A DNA stretch of 20,277 nucleotides from Sphaeroforma sirkka (lineage: Eukaryota > Opisthokonta > Ichthyosporea > Ichthyophonida), in NCBI GenBank assembly GCA_001586965.3, contig LUCW03001726.1, forward strand, positions 72,501 to 92,777. The letters are read 5' to 3'. Position 1 is the first letter of the stretch; each line of letters opens with the position of its first letter. The notes under the pieces are model-generated. The model was not told where the DNA came from. It worked only from the letters and a program-made list of their open reading frames with translations, and did no database searches. Positions 1 through 14,115 of the stretch are shown one piece after another. The position numbers and the translations under genes were made by a program.

Positions 1-111
1 TTTATTGTAGTGAACTTCATACACATACACACGCAACCATTATATAGAAATATACAAACACATCCATTCATGCACATACACATACACATACACATACACA
101 CATACACAAGC

Positions 112-153
<42 letters not shown>

Positions 154-201
154 ACATACATATATGCATATATATATATATATATATATATATTGATATA
201 C
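1..201. repeat. CA/TA/TG microsatellite cluster in an intron
   Basis: Low-complexity DNA made of CACATA-type hexamer repeats (about 62-105), a TA run (about 113-131), a TG run (about 132-152) and another TA run (about 165-193). It directly follows the splice donor of the leftmost recognised exon of the minus-strand RA-domain gene, so it is the start of that gene's next intron. Apparent open frames on both strands here consist of repeated I-Y and H-T dipeptides and are not genes. Confidence 0.85.
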
Positions 202-2430
202 CCAGTACAATCTGATCCGCCAGAGCCACCAGCGCGTTGACTGTGTGTGTGTTGCTGATGACCTGTGCACATGAGTCATCGCTAGGATCAGAGCAGTTGG
301 CCTTAAAGGCGACAATGATGTCCTTGAGAGCGTCTGTCAGAGAAGTGCGGTACATGTGGACCACTTCACTCAGAGGATCACTGAGACAGAAAAGCAGAAG
401 GAAAGCGTGAGAAGAAGTTATATATATATATATATATATGTCTGTGTTTCTGCGTGTGTGTCTATCTCTGTTTGTGTGTGCGTGCGTCTATTTGTGAATG
501 TGCGTATACGTTCAGTTCATAATGGTTACATATGCTTTTGTTGGCATGAATTTATCTACATGTGTGTATGCATGCTTATGAGAGTGTATGTGTATCATAC
601 AATTTTTTTGATTGATTTGTGCTATGGTCGTACTTATTGTCTTCCTTGCTAAACGCACTACAGGAATGTATACTTCAGGCACATACATTAAGGTGTACTA
701 TAGTACACTATACTACGCTATAGTACATTACTACTATAGTGCACTATATTATGTTGTAGCACACTATAGTACACTTTACTACGCTACAGTACAATACTAC
801 TATGTTATAGTACACTATAGTGCACTATACTACGCTATGTCACATTACTGTTGTAGGCTATAGGTATATATCATACCATTAAGTCTAGATTCACGGTATG
901 TTAGTAGATGGTGTAGTATAGTAACCATCACTTGCTTCCATTAGCACAAACTCTTATGTACACTATATACACCCAGTACACTTAACACCCATAGTACACC
1001 CCACACACTATATACACTATATACACTCAGTACACTTAGCACCCATAGCACACCCCACATACTCGTGAGTCACAGGCACGTGTTGCAGTATAGTAGCCAC
1101 CACTTGCTTGATAGTGGGCACTATAGCTACTACCAATGGCTGCCCTTTAGTCTTAAGCTCGGTGGGTTGTTCTTTTAACGCCAGCAATGGTTTGATAGCG
1201 ATGCAGCACACAGCCACCTGATCTTTTAGCTGCGGAAGTGTACAACATAGAGAGAAGGGGAGAGTGTGATATGTAATATAGCATGAGCGTGTGTGATATG
1301 TATTATAATATGACACTCTCTCCCTCCAACCATGGACATTTAAAGAGGAACGCCTTTGTCGCACGGGGCTGTTACCTGCTTCATACTGAAATCTTAAAAC
1401 CCTAACTCCTACACTCTCACCTTCCAATCATGGACATTTAAAGAGGAACACCTTTGTCGCACTGGGCTGTTACCTGCTTCATACTGTCCTTGATGGCAGT
1501 GTAGCGATCCACTTGTTCAGCTGAGCACAGAATGAGAGAGTGAGTGTCATGTTTTATTAAAATGAGAGACTGAGTGTCATGTGATTAGCCGAGGACAAGA
1601 CAGTGAAGTGGATGACGCGGCTATGCAACGAGTGACTAAATCAAACACAGCACATGGAGAGAACGGCCAACAGAATAAGCAATGAGTGTTATATGCATAG
1701 TGCGAAATATACATACCATCACTAGCACTTACTTAGGACCATCACTAGCATAGGTTAACATATGCTTATACAATATATATACACCATCACTAGTATAATT
1801 GAATACACCACAGCTAGCAATAAGTTAGCACATGCTAAACGCAGTATATGTACACCATCACTAGCATAGATTAACATATACTTAATACAATATATATACA
1901 CCATAACTAGCATAGATTAGTATATGCTTTATACAACACATACACACCATCAATAGCATAGATTAACATTTGCTTATTTTAATATATATACATCATCAAT
2001 ACATAGATTAACATATGCTTAATACAACATATATACACAATCACTGGCATAGATTATCATATGCTTAATATAACATATACACACCATCACTAGCATAGAT
2101 TAACATATGCTAAATACACCATATATCACCCCCGGCACCTACAATTGACCTCATCAATGGCCGCGACAGCCTCTCCACAAGACGCCTCACTCTGTCTCTG
2201 ACCTTTGCTACACTTCTTGGTGTTAAAGTCAAGCTTCAAACTGCGGTGGAGGTACAGCTGCACTCCCCATTGTATCATAACATCTAACAGACAGTCTGTG
2301 TCAGCTATAGCCTTGTCCATGCCTTCTGCGTCAATCTCGTGAAGCGAGTACAAGTCTTGGTTGGTAGTAATGGCGAACTTCTTTATGAGCGTCTCTACCA
2401 CCTAGTTGTGTGAGAGGAGTGGTTTGGGAT

Positions 2431-2506
<76 letters not shown>

Positions 2507-3585
2507 TACGTATAATATATAAATAGGATATGTACGTACGTAATAGGACTGATCACCAGATGGGTTCATCCAGCTTTCTTTTAGAATGAGGCGTGTCTGG
2601 CATAGTTTGAAGTGTGGTAGGTGTGTGGAATCGCTTTCATCTATCTACACTATCTTGAGCAGACGGAATACACTGGAAAATGGCACAGGCACAGTGACAG
2701 CATATTGTGAACTAGAACCCTAAACACTAAAACTCTAAACCCCTAGTGAAAGCGTGGACAGGAGAAAATAAGTCTGCATATCTAGTGATAGCAAAGACCC
2801 AACACAAAGATTACACGGTGCTCATAAGACCACACAATACACACAACCATCAACTCACCCAACACACACACAACCATCAATTCACCAACACGCACACTGC
2901 CACACCTGCAGGCAGGTCATTTGATTAGTGACGATAATGCTCTTGGATTCGTCCATACCACCGCGTGTGTAGAAGACCTTGACCACGCCCGAGAAGTGCA
3001 GGTGCTGCCCCGTTTAGGGTTTGAGGGTTATAGGGTTATAGGGTATATCGTTTAGGATGGGTTAGTGTGGCATGACGGTCGAGTGACTGGGATTTTCAAG
3101 GGAAATGAATACCACAGCGGTGATCTTTCAAGGGCAATTGGTACCAAAACCCTAAAACCTAAAAAAAACCAAAACGAACGACTAGGACGTACGGCAGATC
3201 CATCAGTAACTGTTCGGCAGATACAGACATTCCTTTGGCAACTATGCGGTCTATACTATAAATAAAGATATAGACGCGTAATGTTAACTCGTTCACTAAA
3301 ACCCAATCAACTCTACTTCAAACCCTAAAACCCCATCAACTCCACACCACACCTTATTTGGATTCGAGAATCGCGCCCCACACTTGGCATTGAGCTGTGT
3401 GATGATACTCTCCAACTCACCACGTCTACGCTTCATCTCCTTCTCGTGCAGCTTACGCTCTCTGATGCTCTGTATGCGTAGGGTTTCCTCGTTCTGTGTC
3501 TGTAATATCTCATCCGTTCGCATATCGTCCGCTGGTCTGTGGCTGTTAGTTTGGTCCGGTGCGGTGTTGGGAGCGTGTACCTCCG
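202..3585 (-). CDS. Partial multi-exon gene: Ras-association (RA)-like domain protein with helical flanks
   Basis: Six exons on the minus strand, in transcript order: 3585-3353, 3004-2906, 2401-2143, 1520-1474, 1229-1063 and 380-202. All introns are GT-AG and the phases match throughout, giving 327 continuous residues. Residues about 24-70 are a charged, probably coiled-coil segment. Residues about 83-150 resemble an RA domain, a ubiquitin-like fold that binds Ras/Rap GTPases: a strand with KVFYTR, a helix with VVETLIKKF, then a strand with DLYSLHEID and an acidic loop before a hydrophobic IQWG stretch. Residues about 155-327 look helical (for example RTSLTDALKDIIVAF) and match no family I can name. 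The gene continues past the left edge. The 5' end is uncertain: the 3585 acceptor follows a CCCTAAA tract, an alternative acceptor lies about 37 bases further in, and an in-frame ATG lies at 3523. The RA call rests on pattern recognition, and the binding partner is unknown. The exon structure is more secure than the function. Confidence 0.72.
381..1062 (-). repeat. Repeat-rich intron of the RA-domain gene
   Basis: This intron carries a TA run (421-440), TG-rich simple sequence (440-600), an irregular tandem array of 'agtacactatactacgc'-like words (about 690-860), and a 52-bp near-duplicate pair (about 960-1058) built on 'actatatacacccagtacac' variants. I see no coding sequence. The donor is GTATGT at 1062 and the acceptor ends in CTCAG at 381-385. 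Confidence 0.7.
1313..1488 (-). repeat. 98-bp-period tandem duplication containing an exon end and its splice donor
   Basis: Two copies of about 76 bases lie 98 bases apart (about 1411-1488 and 1313-1390), differing at only a few positions. Read on the minus strand, each holds the last 13 bases of the short exon 1520-1474 (CAGTATGAAGCAG) followed by the GTAACAGCCC donor. The downstream copy, in the intron, therefore provides a second apparent 5' splice site at about 1375. Confidence 0.85.
1690..2135. repeat. Minisatellite, about 46-bp unit, 9-10 diverged copies
   Basis: Tandem array built on a unit containing 'caccatcactagcatagat' then 'taacatatgcttaatacaat' and a short TA run. Copies are recognisable from about 1720 to 2130 and vary in length and sequence. 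It lies wholly within the intron between exons 2401-2143 and 1520-1474 of the RA-domain gene and starts within about 10 bases of the donor at 2142. Confidence 0.88.
2432..2500. repeat. TA dinucleotide microsatellite
   Basis: Near-pure (TA)n run of about 68 bases with one phase break. It lies about 30 bases upstream (transcript sense, minus strand) of the acceptor for exon 2401-2143, so it occupies the usual polypyrimidine and branch-point neighbourhood of that intron. Confidence 0.9.
3005..3352 (-). other. Intron flanked by complementary telomere-like tracts
   Basis: In transcript (minus) sense, the intron starts GTGTGG. About 30 bases later it has GGGTTTTAGGGTTT. Just before its acceptor it has repeated AACCCTATAACCCTCAAACCC followed by TAAAC and GGGGCAG. 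The two tracts are largely complementary, so the intron ends could pair. The middle holds a short open frame on the plus strand (3065-3265) with no recognisable features, which I do not treat as a gene. Confidence 0.6.
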
Positions 3586-3594
3586 CTGTTTCGA

Positions 3595-3894
3595 ATAGGG
3601 TTTTAGGGTTTAGGATGATGGTTAGTCGAGTGACGAAGGCTTTGTATCAAGCAATACATATACTCTGTATGTGCATAAACCATGTCCAAAGGTTACACAA
3701 TTGGGTCTTAGTGCTACGTATGTTATGAATATTACATAAATTATTGAACGGAAGCTAGCAAAATCATACAGTCATATACCTCACACGACCCCTCAAGGCT
3801 AACAGTTGCACAGAAGAGTATAAATTACACATATACAGTATTATAATATATAATCATTGAAAATTGCTATATAAACGTGTACATTTACGTCTAT
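3595..3894. other. Unassigned region upstream of the RA-gene exons
   Basis: It begins with a telomere-like tract (TAGGGTTTTAGGGTTTAGG, plus strand) directly upstream of the first recognised acceptor. The rest is moderately AT-rich unique sequence. An exon or the promoter of the RA-domain gene may lie here, but I could not identify one. Confidence 0.4.
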
Positions 3895-6760
<2,866 letters not shown>

Positions 6761-8106
6761 GCAAGTTGTCACCAACGTTTTATTGCGATCCGTAGTATGG
6801 CTGGAGAATACATACAAGACCATGTAAATCAAATCAAGGCAATACAACATGCATTTATGTATTAAGACTAGTACTTGCAGCACCATTATTTGATAACAGT
6901 ATATACAACTCTATGTTAAACACACCTGATTGTGAGCCACTGATTGATGCATGCTTTGTTTGCGTAGACAGAAGTATCTGGGCAGACACAGGAGTGATGG
7001 AGGACGACATGATCGATTACATTAATTGAGACGGCAGTTTGTGCATGTTTCCTATTGCACTATATGGTTATCAGAAAAGTACTTCGCCTATAAATGTTGT
7101 TGTGTTTAACGGTTTGTCGTCAAGAGTGTGTACTATACACTTGATCCCTTGATTGCTGCTGTATTTGTAATTTGAACAACGGTCTGGATGTTATCTAGGT
7201 CAGATGTATGTGAAGGGTTCCTTTGAGAAAAAGACTGATCGAGTGCAAATGTCTAGTAAGAAGACTACAAAGACTATTGGAGCTGTCATGTGTTTCCGTC
7301 AGTCGATTTCTAGTCTGCATCTAAAAGCGCCTGGGGTGGTGCATTCATATATATATAACACATAGGGTTGTTGCACGACCACACAGCTATATCGGTATAG
7401 ACCCTAAGGATGCGAGGTTAATTAGTAATTAGAGTGACAAGTAAGTACGTATTGATATGCAAATACCAGTCAACAGTGCTGGTAAACGACTATACGTCCT
7501 CATTTCCTCTCTACTTTACGAGTTACGAACTACCAAGTACGAAAAAATCACAAATTGTCGATAACTGGAAACACCCCCCACTTTTTTCAAAAGTTCGCAG
7601 GGCTTATCTATGAAATCAGTGTTCTATTTTTATAGTCCAATCAGTTTTGTAAGTACGTCGAGTAGCATCTGAATCAGGCGGATGCCCTTGAACGTGTAGA
7701 AATGTGTTCACGGTATGCATTGACGGACGACATGTATACACCTCCAGAGATAGACTAATAGTTCAAAGACACGCTTAGCATCCTTTTGTTGTGGAGTATG
7801 AAATTGTGTACGAAGGTAGTGGAGCTCTCAATGCATGGCGTAGTCGCAGCTCGGCATGTATTCGATGCTTTGCATCAGTTTTGAACGGACAACTTTAAAA
7901 AATTATTGTGTGTACACTATAAAAATCTCACCTACATACGTATCACAGATACCTGAACGATCATTTAATTTTTAACTACCTTCTCTCAGTTTCGCATGGT
8001 ACATTCGTATGATCGTATGTGAGTCATCTATTTGTCGTGATTGCGACGTGTTCTCTCCAGATAAGAGTATGATCAATATAAGTTTTTTGTTTACTTATAC
8101 AAGCTC
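6761..8106. other. Unique sequence with unresolved open stretches
   Basis: About 1.35 kb of non-repetitive sequence between the TA block and the deacetylase gene's 3' end. One plus-strand frame is unusually open: about 77 codons (roughly 6796-7026), 39 codons after that, and 54 codons ending near 7365, with further open pieces in the same frame around 7495-7910. It has several interruptions overall. It contains plausible peptide such as WADTGVMEDDMIDYI and VKGSFEKKTDRVQM, but I match it to no family. Some minus-strand stretches near 7600-7880 also look open, so the strand is uncertain. It could be a decayed gene, an unmodelled spliced gene or chance. Confidence 0.25.
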
Positions 8107-8112
8107 TTTATT
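8107..8112 (-). terminator. Candidate poly(A) signal of the deacetylase gene
   Basis: AATAAA in minus-strand sense, about 96 bases beyond the deacetylase stop codon. The distance and orientation fit a cleavage/polyadenylation signal. Confidence 0.45.
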
Positions 8113-8207
8113 GAACAGATTGTTGTTGAGAGGCATACATATTACTCTGACTTAATGTTAAAAGAATTCCATATTCGAGTTTTGCAGAGTCGTCTTCAAA
8201 ACCTCAT

Positions 8208-10970
8208 TCAAGGCCCAAGTGGCAACACCATAGCAGTTCCTGGCGACATAGGAATGTCGTAGTTTGTGTCACTGCCATATGCAACACCATCACCAATCAT
8301 AGGCTTAGTCTCTGCTGAACCCGCCGTGGTGGTATGTGTAAACCTGGCTGTGCACGAGCCCTGTGAAGACACAGAAAGACTCGAAGGCTTGCCGGCTGCA
8401 TAACGAACGGAGGCCTCGACTCCACACTCATCTCTTATTTTGCGGTCAATAAAGTACTGCGCCAGATCGTCCATTTTAAGTGTTGTGATGGGAAAGGAAG
8501 TGTATAAATTGATCCACGATGTTACTGCCCGGAGCCAGTGACCAAGGAGACTTTGACCGTTGTCCACACGGAGATTTATCTAAAAATAACATGGAATTCC
8601 AAGTGAATATTATTGAACAGCACACACATGTTGTGCTATAGATCAAAGCCAATGTATGTACACCTATATTGCATTCATCAGTGTATGTGCGATTAAATAT
8701 TTGCGCAACGAAAGAAGCAACGTATCATGTAAAAAACAACATAAAATGTCAGCAGCCATGGGAAATTTGAGCTGAACGCCTACCTGGTGAAACATGTAGG
8801 GGTCAGCTCGCATTAGCAAGAGATTGCGTGCCGTTTCAAACCCTTCCACGGCAAAGACTTCATCAGCGGTCAGATCACGTGGATATTTGAATGTGTTGAC
8901 ATTGCACTTGAAGCCACCGGCAACTGGGATTTCGGTTTGTTGATACCCATAGCAGGTTGGGCCATAGAAAGAATTGTGCTCCATCTATAATTATTGATAT
9001 TTGTGATTTGTAAACATACAGAAATAAATTATTTTCACCTTCGGAATTAGGACAAAAGGTCAAATGTCATTTCAGTCTACTTTGAAAAAAGGAAGATCAG
9101 GATCGCTGAATGATTACGTTATTTACCTGTAATTGAAGCTTGGTGGCCACATCGAAGTACACACGGGTCGCGAATCTCGGGATAACGAGAATGGATTGCG
9201 CTTGATATGCTGCTTGCATTTGATTCTCAAAGGCAGTAACTTCTGCAGCGGATAGTAGTGCACCGCCTGGTCCTGCATTAACCTGGGGATTAAATGGGTG
9301 CCATGGATTCTCTGGCTCGAGGTCGGTACGCGAATTATCGCCTGTAGCATATCGGAGACCGGCTTGAAGCATGGCCCTGATGAATGCGTTGGATACAATG
9401 TATTAGTTGACTACACTGTACGATGTATTGCTAGCGAGAAAATATCCTGCACATTGTTATGACCACACCAGTTCAATCACGAATAAGCAATATATAATGA
9501 GTCATACCTTATGGACTCTGTGTAATTCAGTCCTGATATTCTAGGAGTAACTATTGAGTTGCCAGACCATCTGTTGGGGTAAGCAGCGACATTCAGTACG
9601 GTCGATGCAAAGTTGATGTTCTTCGTCAGTTCGTAGTAGTTATATTCATATGGGGTGAAGCCAGATGCGGGGTAGATAGGCTCGTTGTAGTTGCAAGCCC
9701 CGGTAGTCCAATCGTTGCAAGCCGCTACGTTCGGGTCGATATATGTGGATGCAGGCAGACATTTTGACTCGATGCAATACATGTCAATATGATTCCAGGT
9801 ATGAGTGAGCCAGTAGAACTCGTTGAACTGCAGAATCGATTGCGGATTCACATCGGGAAGATAGTTTCCTCCACTGGTTTGGTAGTTCGCAAACTCGCCG
9901 TAACCCTTGCCGTTGAATGCCATCTGTATCTTGAAGTTAGATCCAGGGGCACTAGCAGCGTTGATACTGTTCTGCTCATTCACATGGAAACTCAGATCGT
10001 TAGCCGTGATACGGTAGCCAAATGGCGGGTCATACTCGCCATCGGCGGCTTGTCGATCAAGTGTGGTGTTATACTGGGGCGTGTCGAGGTAGAAGTCGTC
10101 GATTTGTGCGTCCAGAAGGACTTTGCGCTGACCAATGAACAAACCTCTGGTGACCCAAGGAAACCAAGCGTGAGCCAGTGTAGGTCCATGGAGCCCAAAA
10201 CTGTTAGCCGTGTGAAAGAAATACATACTTTCTGTATTATTCGCTGCCACATTTTTGTGAACTATACCGCCGATTGCAGTCCCGATGCTGCCAGCGATCT
10301 CAGGAATTTGCGTCGCATCGTTGGCTGTAACCAAGAACTTCATCTCTAGGAATATTGTTATATGGTTGTCCAGATTGAGTGACTGGTTCACGTAGGCTGG
10401 ATTCAGCCAGTACGTATTGCCAGAAAATTCGTGCTCATTCCCGACCTTGATAACCACCCCAGGCTTCACGACATTCGGTAGTTGGGCCGTCACTGCTTCG
10501 GCGGTGATCGAGATACTGGTTTCGGCAGTGCTTTCTCTACCCACTAGCCCAGTGATTGCACTATCTGCAACATCATACGGTGCGCTGTTAAGCATAACAC
10601 GTCTTACACCATACTTGGCGCAGTAGTCATCGAGGACTGCCTTGTTGGCACCCAGTGTATTCCCTACCCAAGCACCATTGTTGAAGTACCCAAGAGTGGC
10701 AGACGTCTGGACAATTGAGTTGTACCTGGGATTCGAGGTTGCCGGGTCTATCAAATCCAATGCCAGACCACCTTGTGCATCGAGTGTAACAATGTCGTAG
10801 GCAGCTCCGTAGCTTTTGATGATCTCTTCAGGCAATACCTGCAGCTGGGAATCACTGGATATAATTAGAGTACGCAGCCCGATATCAAAACTAGAGATAG
10901 TCTGTGCAGCGCATAGGGCCGTCGCATAGAGCACGCACGCAATGGCTTTCCTCGGTGCCTGAATAGACAT
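8208..10970 (-). CDS. Agd3-like (CE18-type) secreted polysaccharide deacetylase, four exons
   Basis: Exons in transcript order are 10970-9508, 9376-9127, 8984-8784 and 8579-8208, joined by GT-AG introns of 131, 142 and 204 bases. The frame stays open to a TGA, giving 761 residues, close to fungal Agd3 (about 800). Residues 1-23 form a signal peptide with a hydrophobic core and a CAAQ-type end. About 30-130 resembles the N-terminal carbohydrate-binding region of Agd3. The metal-dependent deacetylase core has IDDFYLDT at 290-297 (the Asp motif) and HTWNH at 390-394 (the H-x-x-x-H metal motif). Further family-like segments are TPRISGLNY near 475-483, GDNSR near 500, DPYMFHQ before the last intron and DECGV in the C-terminal region. 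Known members deacetylate N-acetylated, galactosamine-containing exopolysaccharide at the cell surface. The substrate here is unknown. The start ATG has A at -3 and no competing upstream ATG in frame. I see no C-terminal membrane anchor, so it is probably secreted. Several N-x-T/S sites fit the secretory route. Confidence 0.88.
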
Positions 10971-11013
10971 TTTGTAAACTCAGTGGAAGTTGTATACACA
11001 GTACTATATTCGG

Positions 11014-11019
11014 TTTATA
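11014..11019 (-). promoter_or_regulatory. Possible TATA box of the deacetylase gene
   Basis: TATAAA in minus-strand sense within GCTATAAACCG, 44-49 bases upstream of the deacetylase ATG. The position would give a very short 5' UTR. TATA-like words are common in this AT-rich DNA, so this is only a candidate. Confidence 0.3.
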
Positions 11020-11207
11020 GCAAGCGTAGATATGCTTGTATTTAGTAACCTGTTCAATATCTCTACGTAATTGAACAATCCAGCATTCCAAACTTTGCTT
11101 TTCAACTAACTGTTCAATCCCATACTTTAGTACAACATATGGCAGTTTGACATGTTGGAATTCTACAACACTGTTCCGCACAAGATAAACAAATGCGGTA
11201 ATTGGCA

Positions 11208-11444
11208 ATGTTGGTAACGAATACCTTGAGTTCTGGCACTTGTCGTGTCGAAACTGTGTACATCGAGTATAGCTCTCCCAAGATATTGGCTGAATTCAGG
11301 AATCACACCAATGTCGTCACCGAAGTGACATCTCTAGACTTTCGAGCCTCAAAACGGGCCTTTGTTGTATTCTGTATCTATAGTGGCACTGATGATCTTG
11401 TGACATTCAGTGATCTTTTCAAAGATACACAGCTCCAAGGTTAA
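11208..11444 (+). CDS. Possible small ORF of unknown function, divergent from the deacetylase gene
   Basis: A 78-codon open frame starts at an ATG (MLVTNTLSSG...) and ends with TAA. The peptide is mixed in composition, with segments such as TVYIEYSSPKILAEF and FVVFCIYSGTDDL, and many codons end in a pyrimidine, as in real coding sequence. There is no signal peptide, transmembrane segment or family motif that I recognise. An AATAAA lies about 260 bases downstream (11704). It lies head to head with the deacetylase gene, about 240 bases away. The opposite strand also has open stretches here (10891-11208 and about 11215-11330, minus), so strand and reality are both uncertain. Confidence 0.28.
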   Translation: MLVTNTLSSGTCRVETVYIEYSSPKILAEFRNHTNVVTEVTSLDFRASKRAFVVFCIYSGTDDLVTFSDLFKDTQLQG

Positions 11445-12770
11445 ACGCTATGTCTCAGACTCTCAGACTAGTATTTTTTTTGTTGGGATTGTCATTGTAC
11501 TCATTGCGATTTGCGAGAATTCCTGTGAGGAAATGGAACGCTGCAGAAGTGCAAATTTCCGAAATTGAAGTTATTTGAGTTTCAAATTTATAATTTTAGC
11601 ATTCTCGGTCCATTGTTTTTGATAAAAAAGAAAAAAACATTTAAAGAAGGTCAGAGGCGAATCACAAATTCACAATGGCGGGCGGTATTTGAGTTGGACT
11701 CCAATAAAAACTATTGTTTGTGTCTATGGCATTTATTTTTGCTCCATAAGGGGTAAACAACTAAAAACGAAGTGAGACTTTCTTTCTGGAGGAAGTGGGA
11801 AATATATAAAATAAGAGGGTCAAATAATGGGCCTTTTAAAGCATCGCCTCCCAGAAAAAGGCCGGAGGCTATGTATGAACTATGAAGCCTGGGGCCCTGA
11901 GTCAGCACTCGACAAGATTCCCCCACCAAAATAAAAAACGTGAAATGTACACGTTAAAAGTAAACAAAACACGTTTCCAAATTTTGAAACGGTATAACGT
12001 AAACGTAAGGAAGAGTCTTAAACCTAAAATAACTATAGTTGGACTATAGCAGGAAGTAGTAGTAATATACTGCACCTAAAGCCCCAGACATTGCATCCGC
12101 ATTGAGTATACAGGACCGACCATCACTAAAGTTTTAACGTAAACGAGAAAAGAATTGATTTTTAAACTTAAAATGTAGAACGTGGTTAGTAATAACTTGG
12201 TATAAACATTCACTGATTCACATGGACACATCACAGGTCCTGAGACTACTGACGCATAAATATATTGCTGTAATAACAGTGGAACATTTTTTGCAAGAGG
12301 CACGCCAGGAGGAACTCTCTCTGCAGAAACACCCTGTATATCTGAGACATTGTATTGAACCGAGTTGCAGTACAAAGGTAAACAAACACATATTGAGTGT
12401 GCTTCTAGTTATTTACAAACGATACGCACATATGTGTTTTGTCCGTGTGTGTTATAGCCTTTTTGTCAATTTCGTGTATGTATGGTGATATAGCGTCTAC
12501 GACGTTCAATATGCGAGCACAGGTGACCGATTGTTCAAATTGTACGATAATTTGGCTACAAGCTACTAATGACATTCATCGAAAGGCAATGAATATGTTT
12601 CTAGTTGGTCAAAATTCCAGATGGTATGTTTCCCATAGCACTTCACAATATTCAAACTAACTTTGATATGCGATATTCGTGATAATTGGGAGGAGACTGT
12701 TACCTTCTAACTCGATATGTACTTCTATTTTGACATTTTCATACATCAAAGTAGGCTTACTATACATGCA
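11445..12770. other. Unique intergenic sequence without a recognised gene
   Basis: Moderately AT-rich, non-repetitive DNA. Short open frames occur on both strands (for example plus 12222-12488, minus 12076-12375, and plus 12478-12660 with an ATG start and 60 codons), but none shows a recognisable domain and they overlap antisense to one another. I see no RNA gene or transposon end. Confidence 0.5.
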
Positions 12771-12776
12771 CATATA

Positions 12777-13965
<1,189 letters not shown>

Positions 13966-14038
13966 CATGTCTGTGTTTTCAGGCAAAGTCAAGAGTGGTG
14001 TACATCTTTCATATATATATTTTTTTATTCCCCACAAA

Positions 14039-14095
14039 ATGCTTGCAATCCACCACACTCAATACCGCTCACCTGCTTTTCAAACGAATAATTGA
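14039..14095 (+). promoter_or_regulatory. Possible upstream ORF before the methyltransferase-like gene
   Basis: An 18-codon ATG-to-TGA frame in the leader of the plus-strand gene, ending 20 bases before its ATG and in a different frame. It lies downstream of TGTCTGTGTTTTCAG (ending at 13981), which looks like a splice acceptor. If that acceptor is used, the uORF would be in the 5' UTR. A second acceptor-like AATTACAG ends at 14107 and would remove it. Confidence 0.3.
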
Positions 14096-14115
14096 ATTCA
14101 ATTACAGCTGTCCAA

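Noticed and set aside
3065-3265. 66-codon plus-strand ORF as a gene
   Set aside because: It lies inside a minus-strand intron, includes part of a telomere-like A-rich tract and has no recognisable feature.
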